Shown in pieces: positions 52,381-61,693 of a DNA stretch of 64,000 nt; position 1 is the stretch's first letter; the number at the start of each line of letters is the position of its first letter. Below the pieces are notes generated by a model. The model made no database searches. It saw only the letters and a program-made list of their open reading frames with translations, and was not told the origin of the DNA. Source of the DNA: Pseudomonas kribbensis (GTDB taxonomy: Bacteria > Pseudomonadota > Gammaproteobacteria > Pseudomonadales > Pseudomonadaceae); the NCBI RefSeq assembly GCF_003352185.1, contig NZ_CP029608.1:1798001-1862000 (forward strand). Direction: 5' to 3'. The translations under genes and the position numbers were made by a program.

Positions 52381-53951
52381 GCGGTTTCGTCGACCCAGCG
52401 GTGTTCGAGACGGGTTTGGATGCCTTGCGGCGGGGTGCCGAGGTGGCAGTCGAGATCGCCGACGTTGAGCCCGCGATCCAGCAGGCGCTGGCGCAGTGCG
52501 GCCAGATTGGTTTCGATCAGGTCGGCAGTGTATGGCCGTTCGGCCCATAGCTGGCTCGACAGGCTGCCGTTGATCAGTTGCGCCTGAACCTGCATCGGCC
52601 CCAGCGGTTCCATGTCGAAGGCCAGATCGACGCGCCACAGCTGTTGTTTGGTTTCGCGCTCGCTGTCACGGCGTTCGTTCTGTTTTTCTTCTTGTGGCGC
52701 TTCTTCGCGCTGGAACTTGACCTGCAACGGCACGATGTCCTGCATGTTGCGCATCGGGATTTCCAGTTGCCAGGTGCTGAGCAGGCGCCCGTCGTCGGTC
52801 ACGCCGGTCTGTTCCAGGCTCGACAGTTGATGGCTTTGCAGGCGCGAGACCGCGGCGGCGGCCAGGCGCAGCAAGTGTTCCAGATCGCCTTCGCCTTCCA
52901 GGCTTTGCAGCAACCGGTCCGGTAGCGGGAAACCGCCCGGCACCGGTTTGGCGCTGACCTGGCCGAGCATGCCAAGGGCATTGCGCACGAAGCTCGGCAT
53001 CGCCTGGGCCAGGGTGTTGGCGGCGATGATCGCATTCAGATTGGTATTGCCGGGCAGGCCGGGGGTGAGTTGCGCGATCAGCTTGAGCAGATCGCCTTTC
53101 ATGTCCGGGGTCAGCGTCGGGTTTTGCCCGGCGAGCAATTTGGCTTCGAGAAACGCGCCGCTGTTGAGCAGCGCCTGGGCCAGGCCTTTGGGTGTGGTCA
53201 GTTGCCCGACGTCCGGCAGGTTGGCCAGCAGCCGGTCCACGGCGGCGCGCAGATCACTGGAGGTCTGATCGTCGGCGGGTGGCAGGCTCTGGAGCATTTT
53301 CAACAAACCATCCAGCGAACCCTGGCGGCTCTGCTGGCTGACCAGTTGCTGACTGACCGCCAGTTGTTCCTGACGACTGCTCAACGGCAGGAATTTCAGG
53401 GTCTGGGAATCCTGTACCAGCGCCGACAGCAGCGTGCCGATGCGCAACGGCTGCGGGCTGTCGAGGCTCAGGGTGCTGCCGCTCAACACGGTGTTGAGCA
53501 GGCTGACCGTCGAGCGGAACACCGTCGGCTGCCCTGGCACCTGCGGCAAGGCCTGATTGGTCAGCACCTTGCCTTGCAGCAGCGTACCGACCGGCAATTG
53601 CGCGGTGTCGATGCGGGTGAGGGTGGCGACAGCCGTGGCGATGGCCTGTTGTACGGTAACCGCCAGATTGCCCGCTGACGGCTGGGTGACCGCCAGATTG
53701 GTGCCTTGCGGCAGCGGCAGGGGACTGGTCGCCTGCACGGTGGTCTGGCGGCCGCCGTCGAGGGTGACCTTGAGCAATACCTGAAAGGCCTGGTCCGCCG
53801 GTTTCAGCGACAACACCTCGGCCTTGGCGCTCTGACCGGCGGCAATCAGCCCGTCCATCGGCGTCAGCAACTTGAGCAGCTCACCCACCTGCGGACGAGC
53901 GGTCGCCGGGGTGGTGGGCGGGAGCGGGAGGATGTTCATTTCGCCTGTCAT
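52377..53951 (-). CDS. Second FliK-like hook-length control domain protein
   Basis: A 524-residue protein from ATG 53951 (ATG 53939, MNILPLPP, is an equal choice; a longer start lacks support). The N-terminal 380 residues are variable and rich in Leu, Gln and Ala, with repeated helical patches. The C-terminal part is FliK-like: WRVDLAFDMEPLGPMQVQAQ, LINGSLSSQLWAERPYTADL, NLAALRQRLLDRGLNVGDL. The true fliK is at 27500-28873, so this is a paralogue. It overlaps the FlhB-C-like gene by 4 bases, which suggests that the two proteins act together in export control. Both are convergent with the che operon and divergent from ccmA. Confidence 0.85.
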   Translation of the reverse strand: MTGEMNILPLPPTTPATARPQVGELLKLLTPMDGLIAAGQSAKAEVLSLKPADQAFQVLLKVTLDGGRQTTVQATSPLPLPQGTNLAVTQPSAGNLAVTVQQAIATAVATLTRIDTAQLPVGTLLQGKVLTNQALPQVPGQPTVFRSTVSLLNTVLSGSTLSLDSPQPLRIGTLLSALVQDSQTLKFLPLSSRQEQLAVSQQLVSQQSRQGSLDGLLKMLQSLPPADDQTSSDLRAAVDRLLANLPDVGQLTTPKGLAQALLNSGAFLEAKLLAGQNPTLTPDMKGDLLKLIAQLTPGLPGNTNLNAIIAANTLAQAMPSFVRNALGMLGQVSAKPVPGGFPLPDRLLQSLEGEGDLEHLLRLAAAAVSRLQSHQLSSLEQTGVTDDGRLLSTWQLEIPMRNMQDIVPLQVKFQREEAPQEEKQNERRDSERETKQQLWRVDLAFDMEPLGPMQVQAQLINGSLSSQLWAERPYTADLIETNLAALRQRLLDRGLNVGDLDCHLGTPPQGIQTRLEHRWVDETA

Positions 53952-54002
53952 ACGCGGACACAACCTGAGGAAAATGCACTCGGGAGAGCAGGGGACGCCA
54001 TG

Positions 54003-54008
54003 TATAAT
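54003..54008 (+). promoter_or_regulatory. Possible -10 element of the ccm operon promoter
   Basis: A perfect TATAAT in the 198-base divergent region between the FliK-like gene and ccmA, 142 bases ahead of ccmA. No good -35 element is seen at the right distance, so this is only a candidate. Confidence 0.3.
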
Positions 54009-54149
54009 GCCGCCCGTCCTTCCGTTCGTTCAAAAAAACATAGCAATTGTTTGACCCAGCTCTCTGGATTGAGCCGTCATTGCATTTATGCTGCAACTCT
54101 TTAACGGCCGCCCCAGAGCCGACTTGAACCGTATAAGGCCCGTGAACCC

Positions 54150-54785
54150 TTGACCAGCCCTGTCCTGCAAACCGTCGGCCTCGCCTGTGAGCGTGATCTC
54201 AGACTGCTCTTCGAGAATCTCGAATTGAGACTGGCCACTGGCGATATGGTGCAGATCAGCGGTCCCAACGGCAGCGGCAAGACCAGTCTCTTGCGCCTGC
54301 TGGCCGGCCTGATGCAGCCGACCGACGGTCAAGTACTGCTCAACGGTCAACCCCTGGCCGAGCAACGCAGCGAACTGGCGCGCAACCTGCTGTGGATCGG
54401 TCATGCCGCCGGGATCAAGGACCTGCTGACCCCGGAAGAAAACCTCGCCTGGCTCTGCGCCCTGCATCAACCTGCCGGACGCGACGCGATCTGGCAGGCA
54501 CTGGCGGCGGTTGGATTGCGCGGTTTCGAGGATGTTCCCTGCCACAGCCTGTCCGCCGGTCAGCAGCGCCGCGTGGCGCTGGCGCGCTTGTATCTGGACA
54601 GCCCGCCGCTGTGGATCCTCGATGAGCCGTTCACCGCGCTGGACAAGCAAGGCGTGGCGCAGCTCGAAGAACACCTGGCCAATCACTGCGAGCAGGGCGG
54701 CTTGGTGGTGTTGACCACGCACCACACGCTGAGCCAGATGCCGGCCGGTTATCGCGACATCGATCTGGGGAAGTGGGCAGTATGA
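54150..54785 (+). CDS. ccmA: Cytochrome c biogenesis ABC transporter ATPase CcmA
   Basis: ATPase of the CcmABCD complex, which releases haem-loaded CcmE. The 211-residue ABC protein has Walker [14 protein letters not shown] (about residues 38-50), signature [14 protein letters not shown] and Walker [13 protein letters not shown], with the switch His in TTHHTL. The start is TTG 54150 behind AAGGCCC; there is no ATG before the ABC fold. The stop overlaps the ccmB ATG by 4 bases. It is the first of nine contiguous ccm genes. Confidence 0.96.
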   Translation: MTSPVLQTVGLACERDLRLLFENLELRLATGDMVQISGPNGSGKTSLLRLLAGLMQPTDGQVLLNGQPLAEQRSELARNLLWIGHAAGIKDLLTPEENLAWLCALHQPAGRDAIWQALAAVGLRGFEDVPCHSLSAGQQRRVALARLYLDSPPLWILDEPFTALDKQGVAQLEEHLANHCEQGGLVVLTTHHTLSQMPAGYRDIDLGKWAV

Positions 54786-55450
54786 GTGTGTTCGGCCTGC
54801 TGGTTGCCCGTGAATCCCGACTGCTGTTCCGCCGCCCGGCGGAGCTGGCCAATCCGCTGATTTTCTTCGCCATCGTCATCGCATTGTTCCCGCTGGCCGT
54901 CGGACCGGAAACTCAAGTATTGCAAAACTTGTCCCCGGGGTTAGTCTGGGTGGCGGCGCTTTTGTCGGTCCTGCTCTCGCTGGACGGGCTTTTCCGCAGT
55001 GATTTCGAAGACGGATCCCTTGAACAGTGGGTCCTTTCGCCGCACCCCCTGCCACTTCTGGTGTTGGCCAAGGTGCTGGCACACTGGCTTTTTTCCGGGC
55101 TGGCACTGGTTTTGCTCTCGCCGTTACTGGCGTTGATGCTCGGGTTGCCGGCTGCGTGTCTGCCGGTATTGCTGCTTTCGTTGCTGCTGGGAACGCCGGT
55201 GCTGAGCTTGCTCGGCGCGGTGGGCGCGGCGCTGACGGTCGGTCTGAAACGCGGTGGCCTGTTGCTGGCGCTGCTGATTCTGCCGTTGTACATCCCGGTG
55301 TTGATCCTCGGCAGTGGCGCCTTGCAGGCGGCGCTGCAGGGCATGCCGGCAACGGGTTATCTGTTGTGGCTTGGCAGCCTGACCGCCCTGGCGATAACCC
55401 TGACACCTTTTGCAATAGCTGCTGGCCTGAAGATCAGCGTCGGCGAATAA
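54782..55450 (+). CDS. ccmB: Haem exporter protein CcmB
   Basis: Membrane subunit of CcmABCD. The 222-residue protein has six predicted membrane helices (for example [52 protein letters not shown]). The conserved [20 protein letters not shown] lies after the second helix. ATG 54782 overlaps the ccmA stop; the longer reading adds residues inside ccmA. 78 bases separate it from ccmC. Confidence 0.96.
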   Translation: MSVFGLLVARESRLLFRRPAELANPLIFFAIVIALFPLAVGPETQVLQNLSPGLVWVAALLSVLLSLDGLFRSDFEDGSLEQWVLSPHPLPLLVLAKVLAHWLFSGLALVLLSPLLALMLGLPAACLPVLLLSLLLGTPVLSLLGAVGAALTVGLKRGGLLLALLILPLYIPVLILGSGALQAALQGMPATGYLLWLGSLTALAITLTPFAIAAGLKISVGE

Positions 55451-55528
55451 TGAGGTCTGGTTAAAATTTAACCAGCAAAGACCCTGAGACTGCTCACACC
55501 GATGAGCGGCACCCGTGATGGAAACAGT

Positions 55529-56284
55529 ATGAACTGGACCTGGTTTCACAAGCTCGGCTCGCCCAAGTGGTTCTACGGCATCAGCAGCAAGTTCCTGCCG
55601 TGGCTGAGCATTGCAGCGTTGCTGCTGATCGCTGTCGGCGTCGTCTGGGGCCTGGCCTTCGCGCCGCCGGACTATCAGCAAGGCAACAGCTTTCGCATCA
55701 TCTACATCCACGTTCCCGCCGCGATGCTCGCCCAGTCGATCTACGTGATGCTGGCGGTGTGCGGTGTGGTCGGGCTGGTGTGGAAGATGAAACTGGCCGA
55801 CGTCGCCCTGCAATGCGCCGCGCCGATCGGTGCCTGGATGACCGCCGTGGCGCTGGTCACCGGGGCGATCTGGGGCAAGCCGACCTGGGGTTCGTGGTGG
55901 GTCTGGGACGCGCGGCTGACCTCGATGCTGATTCTGCTGTTCCTGTACTTCGGCGTGATCGCCCTGGGCAACGCCATCAGCAACCGCGACAGCGCCGCCA
56001 AGGCCTGCGCGGTGCTGGCCATCGTCGGCGTGATCAACATCCCGATCATCAAATACTCGGTGGAGTGGTGGAACACCCTGCACCAGGGCGCGACCTTCAC
56101 CCTGACCGAAAAACCGGCGATGCCCGCCGAAATGTGGCTGCCGCTGTTGCTGACGGTGCTGGGTTTCTACTGTTTCTTCGGCGCCGTACTGTTGCTGCGC
56201 ATGCGCCTTGAAGTGCTCAAGCGCGAAGCCCGTGCCAGTTGGGTGAAAGAAGAAGTGCAGAACAGCCTGGAGGCCGCTCGATGA
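55529..56284 (+). CDS. ccmC: Haem trafficking protein CcmC
   Basis: Presents haem to CcmE. The 251-residue protein has six membrane helices and the WWD motif of haem-handling proteins in [20 protein letters not shown], with the flanking conserved histidines in YIHVPAAML and LHQGAT. I chose ATG 55529 ([17 protein letters not shown], behind GGAAA) as in other pseudomonads; ATG 55502 would add nine residues. The stop overlaps ccmD by 4 bases. Confidence 0.96.
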   Translation: MNWTWFHKLGSPKWFYGISSKFLPWLSIAALLLIAVGVVWGLAFAPPDYQQGNSFRIIYIHVPAAMLAQSIYVMLAVCGVVGLVWKMKLADVALQCAAPIGAWMTAVALVTGAIWGKPTWGSWWVWDARLTSMLILLFLYFGVIALGNAISNRDSAAKACAVLAIVGVINIPIIKYSVEWWNTLHQGATFTLTEKPAMPAEMWLPLLLTVLGFYCFFGAVLLLRMRLEVLKREARASWVKEEVQNSLEAAR

Positions 56285-56457
56285 GTTTCGCGTCATTCGG
56301 CGACTTCCTCGCCATGGGCCATCACGGCCTGTATGTCTGGTCGGCCTACGGCATCTGTCTGGCGGTCCTGATCCTCAACGTGGCGGCGCCGATCGCGGCC
56401 CGCAAGCGTTACCTGCAACAAGAGGCGCGTCGTCTGCGCCGGGAGAACGGCAAGTGA
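56281..56457 (+). CDS. ccmD: Haem exporter protein CcmD
   Basis: A 58-residue single-helix protein that holds CcmE near CcmABC. It starts [20 protein letters not shown], then has the membrane helix ([16 protein letters not shown]) and a basic cytoplasmic tail ([16 protein letters not shown]). The ATG overlaps the ccmC stop, and the stop overlaps the GTG of ccmE. Confidence 0.93.
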   Translation: MSFASFGDFLAMGHHGLYVWSAYGICLAVLILNVAAPIAARKRYLQQEARRLRRENGK

Positions 56458-56909
56458 ATCCGCTGCGCAAAAAACGCTTGATCATCATTCTGGCGATTCT
56501 GGTCGGGGTCGGCGCTGCCGTCGGCCTGGCCCTGAGCGCCCTGCAGCAGAACATCAATCTGTTTTACACCCCGACCCAGATCGCCAACGGCGAAGCGCCG
56601 CAGGACACCCGCATTCGCGCCGGCGGCATGGTCGAGAAAGGTTCGCTGCAACGTTCCCCGGACTCCCTGGACGTGAAATTCGTGGTCACTGACTTCAACA
56701 AGTCCGTGACCATCACCTATCGCGGCATCCTGCCGGACCTGTTCCGCGAAGGGCAGGGCATCGTCGCACTGGGCAAGCTCAACGCCGATGGCGTCGTGGT
56801 CGCCGATGAAGTGCTGGCCAAGCACGACGAAAAATACATGCCGCCGGAAGTGACCAAGGCCCTGAAGGACAGCGGTCAATCCGCGCCAACCCCTGCGAAG
56901 GAGGGTTGA
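56454..56909 (+). CDS. ccmE: Periplasmic haem chaperone CcmE
   Basis: Carries haem covalently from CcmC to CcmF. The 151-residue protein has a basic N-terminus (NPLRKKRL), a membrane anchor ([20 protein letters not shown]) and an OB-fold domain. The haem-binding His and the nearby Tyr are in [15 protein letters not shown] (about residues 122-136). The start is GTG 56454, overlapping ccmD. Confidence 0.96.
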   Translation: MNPLRKKRLIIILAILVGVGAAVGLALSALQQNINLFYTPTQIANGEAPQDTRIRAGGMVEKGSLQRSPDSLDVKFVVTDFNKSVTITYRGILPDLFREGQGIVALGKLNADGVVVADEVLAKHDEKYMPPEVTKALKDSGQSAPTPAKEG

Positions 56910-56912
56910 TCG

Positions 56913-58901
56913 ATGACATCCACCATTTTCATTCCCGAGCTCGGCCATCTGGCGATGATCCTGGCGCTGTGTTTCGCGCTGGTGCAGGCCGTGGTGCCGT
57001 TGCTCGGTGCCTGGCGCGGCGACCGTCTGTGGATGGGCCTCGCCCAGCCAGCGGCCTGGGGGCAGTTCGCGTTCCTGCTGTTCGCCTTCGGCGTTCTGAC
57101 CTATGCCTTCATGACCGACGATTTCTCCGTGGCCTACGTCGCGATGAACTCCAACAGCGCGCTGCCGTGGTACTACAAATTCAGCGCCGTGTGGGGCGCC
57201 CACGAAGGTTCGTTGCTGCTGTGGGCGTTGATCCTCGGTGGCTGGACCTTCGCGGTTTCGGTGTTCTCCCGGCAGTTGCCGCAAGTCATGCTTGCTCGCG
57301 TTCTGGCGGTGATGGGCATGATCAGCACCGGTTTCCTGCTGTTCCTGATCCTGACTTCGAACCCGTTCTCGCGGATCCTGCCGCAGATCCCGGCCGACGG
57401 TCGTGACCTCAACCCGTTGCTGCAGGACATCGGTCTGATCGTGCATCCGCCGATGCTCTACATGGGCTACGTCGGTTTCTCGGTGGCGTTTGCTTTCGCC
57501 ATCGCCGCATTGCTCGGCGGTCGTCTTGATGCGGCGTGGGCACGCTGGTCGCGTCCGTGGACCATCGTTGCCTGGGCTTTCCTCGGCATCGGCATCACCC
57601 TGGGTTCGTGGTGGGCTTACTACGAACTCGGCTGGGGCGGCTGGTGGTTCTGGGACCCGGTGGAAAACGCCTCGTTCATGCCATGGCTGGTGGGCACGGC
57701 GCTGATCCACTCCCTGGCAGTCACGGAAAAACGTGGCGTATTCAAGAGCTGGACGGTGTTGCTGGCGATTGCCGCGTTCTCCCTGAGCCTGCTCGGGACG
57801 TTCCTGGTACGTTCCGGCGTGCTGACCTCGGTGCACGCGTTCGCCTCGGATCCTGAGCGCGGCGTGTTCATCCTGATCTTCCTGCTGTTTGTGGTCGGCG
57901 GTTCGCTGACGCTGTTTGCCTTGCGCGCGCCGGTGGTCAAGAGCCAGGTCGGTTTCAACCTGTGGTCGCGGGAAACCCTGCTGCTGGGCAACAACCTGGT
58001 GCTGGTGGTGGCGGCGTCGATGATTCTGCTCGGCACCCTGTACCCGCTGATTCTGGATGCCATCAGTGGCGCCAAGTTGTCGGTTGGCCCGCCGTACTTC
58101 AACGCGCTGTTCATTCCGTTGATGGCGCTGCTGATGGTGGTGATGGCGGTCGGTGTGATCGTGCGTTGGAAAGATACGCCGGTGAAATGGCTGGCCAACA
58201 TGCTGACCCCGGTGCTGCTGGGCAGCGTCGCCCTGGCAGTCGTTGCCGGTGTCGCCTACGGCGATTTCAACTGGGCGGTGATCGCGAGCTTCCTGCTGGC
58301 GGCATGGGTGTTGCTGGCCGGTGTGCGCGACATCTTCGACAAGACGCGCCACAAAGGCCTGATCAAAGGCCTGCCGACCCTGACCCGCAGCTACTGGGGC
58401 ATGCAACTGGCCCACATCGGCATCGCCGTGTGCGCGCTGGGCGTGGTGTTGTCGAGTCAGAACAGTGCCGAGCGCGACCTGCGTCTGGCGCCGGGCGAGT
58501 CGATGGAACTGGCCGGTTATCAGTTCGTGTTCGAAGGTGCCAAACACTTCGAAGGCCCGAACTTTACCTCTGACAAAGGCACCATCCGGGTGATCCGCGA
58601 TGGCCGCGAAGTCAGCGTGCTGCACCCGGAAAAACGCCTGTACACCGTGCAGAGTTCGATGATGACCGAAGCCGGAATCGACGCCGGTTTCACCCGCGAC
58701 CTCTACGTCGCCTTGGGCGAACCGTTGGGCGATGGCGCCTGGGCGGTGCGGGTGCACGTCAAACCGTTCGTGCGCTGGATCTGGTTCGGCGGTCTGCTGA
58801 CCGGTTTCGGTGGTCTGCTGGCGGCGCTGGATCGGCGTTATCGGGTCAAGGTCAAAGCCAAAGTGCGTGAAGCGCTGGGCATGGAAGGAGCCGCTGCATG
58901 A
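56913..58901 (+). CDS. ccmF: Cytochrome c haem lyase subunit CcmF
   Basis: Core of the haem lyase. The 662-residue protein has about 15 membrane helices, the WWD haem-binding motif in WGGWWFWDPVENASFMPWL and conserved histidines around it (WGAHEGSLLLW, LIVHPPMLYMGY, ALIHSLAVTEKRG). Length is normal. The stop overlaps the ccmG start by 4 bases. Confidence 0.98.
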   Translation: MTSTIFIPELGHLAMILALCFALVQAVVPLLGAWRGDRLWMGLAQPAAWGQFAFLLFAFGVLTYAFMTDDFSVAYVAMNSNSALPWYYKFSAVWGAHEGSLLLWALILGGWTFAVSVFSRQLPQVMLARVLAVMGMISTGFLLFLILTSNPFSRILPQIPADGRDLNPLLQDIGLIVHPPMLYMGYVGFSVAFAFAIAALLGGRLDAAWARWSRPWTIVAWAFLGIGITLGSWWAYYELGWGGWWFWDPVENASFMPWLVGTALIHSLAVTEKRGVFKSWTVLLAIAAFSLSLLGTFLVRSGVLTSVHAFASDPERGVFILIFLLFVVGGSLTLFALRAPVVKSQVGFNLWSRETLLLGNNLVLVVAASMILLGTLYPLILDAISGAKLSVGPPYFNALFIPLMALLMVVMAVGVIVRWKDTPVKWLANMLTPVLLGSVALAVVAGVAYGDFNWAVIASFLLAAWVLLAGVRDIFDKTRHKGLIKGLPTLTRSYWGMQLAHIGIAVCALGVVLSSQNSAERDLRLAPGESMELAGYQFVFEGAKHFEGPNFTSDKGTIRVIRDGREVSVLHPEKRLYTVQSSMMTEAGIDAGFTRDLYVALGEPLGDGAWAVRVHVKPFVRWIWFGGLLTGFGGLLAALDRRYRVKVKAKVREALGMEGAAA

Positions 58902-59434
58902 GACGTTGGTTGATGCTGGTGCCGCTGGCGATTTTCCTGCTGGTGGCGGTATTTCTTTATCGCGGTCTGTATCTTGATCCGGCGGAACTGCCCTCGGCGA
59001 TGATCGGCAAACCGTTCCCGGAGTTTTCCCTGCCGGCTGTGCAGGGCGACAAGACCCTGACCAAGGCCGACATCCTCGGAAAACCGGCGCTGGTCAACGT
59101 CTGGGGTACCTGGTGCATTTCCTGTCGGGTCGAGCATCCGGTGCTGAACAAACTCGCCGAGCGCGGCGTGGTGATCTACGGCATCAACTACAAGGACACC
59201 AACGCCGATGCGTTGAAGTGGCTGGCCGAATTCCACAATCCGTATCAACTGGATATCCGCGATGACGAAGGCTCCCTGGGCCTGAACCTCGGTGTCTACG
59301 GCGCGCCGGAAACCTTCTTCATCGACGCCAAGGGCATCATCCGCGACAAGTACGTCGGGGTGATCGACGAGCAGGTCTGGCGCGAAAAACTGGCGGCCAA
59401 GTATCAGGCGCTGGTCGATGAGGCCAAGCCATGA
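58898..59434 (+). CDS. ccmG: Thiol:disulfide oxidoreductase CcmG (DsbE)
   Basis: Reduces the haem-binding cysteines of apocytochrome c, directly or through CcmH. The 178-residue thioredoxin-fold protein has an N-terminal membrane anchor (MLVPLAIFLLVAVFLYRGL) and the active site WCISC in VWGTWCISCRVEHP. The cis-Pro segment is YGAPETFFIDAKG. It overlaps ccmF and ccmH by 4 bases each. Confidence 0.97.
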   Translation: MRRWLMLVPLAIFLLVAVFLYRGLYLDPAELPSAMIGKPFPEFSLPAVQGDKTLTKADILGKPALVNVWGTWCISCRVEHPVLNKLAERGVVIYGINYKDTNADALKWLAEFHNPYQLDIRDDEGSLGLNLGVYGAPETFFIDAKGIIRDKYVGVIDEQVWREKLAAKYQALVDEAKP

Positions 59435-59901
59435 AGCGTTTTATTGCTGCCGTGGTACTGGGGCTGAGTCTGGCTGGTGTGGCCCACGCCGCCATCGACA
59501 CCTATGAGTTCGCCAAAGAGGGCGATCGCGAGCGTTTCCGCGAGCTGACCAAGGAACTGCGCTGCCCCAAGTGCCAGAACCAGGACATCGCCGACTCCAA
59601 CGCGCCGATTGCCGCCGACCTGCGCAAAGAGATTTTCCGCATGCTCGGCGAGGGCAAGGACAATCAGCAGATCATCGACTTCATGGTCGACCGCTACGGT
59701 GATTTCGTCCGCTACAAACCGGCGCTGAATGCCAAGACCGCGCTGCTGTGGTTTGGCCCCGCCGGATTGTTGCTCGGCGGTTTTGTCGTCATCGCCGTGA
59801 TCGTCCGCCGCCGTCGCGGGCAACGCGCCGAGACTCCGCAATCGCTGTCCCCTGAAGAGCGTCAGCGCCTCGACCAACTGTTGGATAAAAACCAAGAATG
59901 A
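59431..59901 (+). CDS. ccmH: Cytochrome c maturation protein CcmH
   Basis: Holds the apocytochrome in reduced form for the haem lyase. The 156-residue protein has a signal sequence ending near [10 protein letters not shown], the redox motif [20 protein letters not shown] and one C-terminal membrane helix ([20 protein letters not shown]). This is the short CcmH type, with CcmI as a separate protein. It overlaps ccmG and ccmI by 4 bases. Confidence 0.97.
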   Translation: MKRFIAAVVLGLSLAGVAHAAIDTYEFAKEGDRERFRELTKELRCPKCQNQDIADSNAPIAADLRKEIFRMLGEGKDNQQIIDFMVDRYGDFVRYKPALNAKTALLWFGPAGLLLGGFVVIAVIVRRRRGQRAETPQSLSPEERQRLDQLLDKNQE

Positions 59902-61097
59902 TTGATTTCTGGCTTGCCGCAGGGCTGTTGCTTCTGGTCGCCCTGAGTTTTCTGCTGATTCCTGTTTTGCGTGAACGTCGCGCCCAGCGTGAAGAGGATC
60001 GGACTGCCCTGAACGTCGCCCTGTTTCAGGAACGTGTCGCCGAACTGCAATCGCAGCAGGCTGAAGGCGTGCTCGATGCCGCGCAAATGGACAGCGGCCG
60101 CGCCGAAGCAGCTCGTGAGTTGCTGGCCGACACCGAAGGTGTGGCGCCGACCCGGGTTTCGAAACTGGGCAAGCCGTTGCCGTTGCTGGCGGCCGTGCTG
60201 GTGCCGGTGCTGGGGCTCGGTCTGTACCTGCATTTTGGTGCCGCTGACAAAGTCGAACTGACCCGCGAGTTCGCCCAGGCACCACAGTCGATGGAAGAGA
60301 TGACCCGGCGGCTGGAGCGCGCCGTGGCCGCGCAACCGGATTCCGCCGAAGGCCTGTATTTCCTCGGTCGCACCTACATGGCTCAGGATCGTCCGGCGGA
60401 TGCGGCGAAAATGTTCGAGCGCGCCGCCAACCTGGCCGGTCGTCAACCGGAGTTGCTCGGCCAGTGGGCGCAGGCGCAGTACTTCGCCGATGGCAAGAAG
60501 TGGTCGGACAAGATCCAGGCGTTGACTGACGAGGCGCTGAAGGCTGATCCGAAAGAAGTCACCAGCCTCGGCCTGCTCGGTATCGCCGCGTTCGAAGGTG
60601 AGCGCTATCAGCAAGCCATCGACTACTGGAATCGCCTGCTGGAGCAACTGCCGGCGAATGACAAATCCCGCGAAGCCCTGCAGGGCGGTATCGCGCGAGC
60701 GACCGAGAAACTTGAAGCCAGCGGCGGCAAGGTGGCTCAGGCGCCGGTGGCGAAAACCGCGCTGCTCAAGGTCAGCGTCGATCTGGCCAGCGAGCTCAAG
60801 GGCAAGGTGCAACCGGGCGACAGCGTGTTCATCTTCGCCCGCGCCGTTTCCGGCCCTCCAGCGCCGCTGGCCGCCAAGCGTCTGACCGTTGCCGACCTGC
60901 CGGTAACCGTCGAGCTGGGCGATGCCGATGCAATGATGCCGCAGTTGAAACTGTCGAACTTTCCTGAAGTCCAACTGGTTGCGCGCGTCTCCCGTGCCGG
61001 TCAGCCGACCGCCGGTGAGTGGGTAGGCCGCAGCGGGCCTCTGGCCAGCAGCACCACCGCGCCACAAAAACTGACCATCGACAGCCCGGACAAATAG
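59898..61097 (+). CDS. ccmI: Cytochrome c maturation chaperone CcmI
   Basis: Binds the C-terminal helix of apocytochrome c and delivers it to CcmFH. The 399-residue protein has two membrane helices (residues 2-22 and about 90-110, [20 protein letters not shown]), a leucine-zipper-like cytoplasmic loop, TPR repeats from about 150 to 265 ([40 protein letters not shown]) and a C-terminal periplasmic domain. It is the last ccm gene. Confidence 0.95.
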   Translation: MIDFWLAAGLLLLVALSFLLIPVLRERRAQREEDRTALNVALFQERVAELQSQQAEGVLDAAQMDSGRAEAARELLADTEGVAPTRVSKLGKPLPLLAAVLVPVLGLGLYLHFGAADKVELTREFAQAPQSMEEMTRRLERAVAAQPDSAEGLYFLGRTYMAQDRPADAAKMFERAANLAGRQPELLGQWAQAQYFADGKKWSDKIQALTDEALKADPKEVTSLGLLGIAAFEGERYQQAIDYWNRLLEQLPANDKSREALQGGIARATEKLEASGGKVAQAPVAKTALLKVSVDLASELKGKVQPGDSVFIFARAVSGPPAPLAAKRLTVADLPVTVELGDADAMMPQLKLSNFPEVQLVARVSRAGQPTAGEWVGRSGPLASSTTAPQKLTIDSPDK

Positions 61098-61122
61098 CCG
61101 GAACCCACAGGAACGCACCGCC

Positions 61123-61530
61123 ATGAACGCCATCGCCCGAATCACAGTCCTCACACTGGCCCTGGGCTTGAGCGCATGTGCGGTGCAACGGCCGGAGCCG
61201 ACGACACGGCTGCCGCCGATCCCGCCGTCACAGCCGAGCCCGACCCCGTCGACCAGTCCGACGCCGGGCAAACCGGGCATCCCGGCCAAACCCTCGAAAC
61301 CCGCCCCGCGCACTTCGGCGAGCTTCGCCCCGCCACCGGGCGGCAACAGTCACTGGGATCAGAAACTGGGCGTATACGTACTGGATGACCAGCCCAACAC
61401 CTTCTACCGCCAGCGCACCTACTACCGCTGGAACAACGGCTGGAGCCGCTCGATCAGCCCGAACGGACCGTGGGAGGACACCAACATCCACGGTGTGCCG
61501 GCGGGGTTGGGCAAACAGTTCGGGGAGTAA
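61123..61530 (+). CDS. Small proline-rich lipoprotein, function unknown
   Basis: A 135-residue protein with a lipoprotein signal peptide: hydrophobic stretch ITVLTLALGLSACAVQ with the lipobox LSAC, Cys at about residue 19. The next 55 residues are a Pro/Ser/Thr-rich linker. The conserved-looking C-terminal domain is rich in aromatic residues (HWDQKLGVYVLDDQPNTFYR, TYYRWNNGWSRS). It probably sits in the outer membrane. It follows ccmI by 25 bases and shares its terminator, so it may be co-transcribed with ccm. Confidence 0.8.
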   Translation: MNAIARITVLTLALGLSACAVQRPEPTTRLPPIPPSQPSPTPSTSPTPGKPGIPAKPSKPAPRTSASFAPPPGGNSHWDQKLGVYVLDDQPNTFYRQRTYYRWNNGWSRSISPNGPWEDTNIHGVPAGLGKQFGE

Positions 61531-61533
61531 TGA

Positions 61534-61561
61534 AAAACGGCGATCTTGGGATCGCCGTTTT
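61534..61561 (+). terminator. Terminator after the lipoprotein gene
   Basis: AAAACGGCGAT (61534) pairs with ATCGCCGTTTT (61551-61561) around CTTGGG. It lies 3 bases after the lipoprotein stop and closes the ccm transcript. The A-rich arm could also act on the minus strand. Confidence 0.85.
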
Positions 61562-61570
61562 GCTATCCAG

Positions 61571-61664
61571 GGTCCATCTCGCCCGAAATCGTCCTGAGAG
61601 CGCAAGCCACATCAGAAAATCTCTCAAGGGGGCGGGGTACAAGACGCACGCATCGGCTTTTCAT
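61571..61664 (-). pseudogene. Truncated PIN-domain toxin (5' remnant)
   Basis: Read on the minus strand after the HTH antitoxin gene, the frame through 61657-61571 gives ADACVLYPAPLRDFLMWLAL and then SGRFRARWT, the opening of PIN_3-type (VapC-like) toxins with the first catalytic Asp in DACVLYP. The only nearby ATG (61664) is one base out of frame, and an in-frame TGA precedes AAA GCC GAT, so the start is frameshifted. Homology stops at RARWT, exactly where the ccm-side terminator sequence begins. About 130-150 residues of the toxin are therefore missing. Confidence 0.75.
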
Positions 61665-61693
61665 TGGCGAGGCAGCAGTGAAAGAGGAACGCC

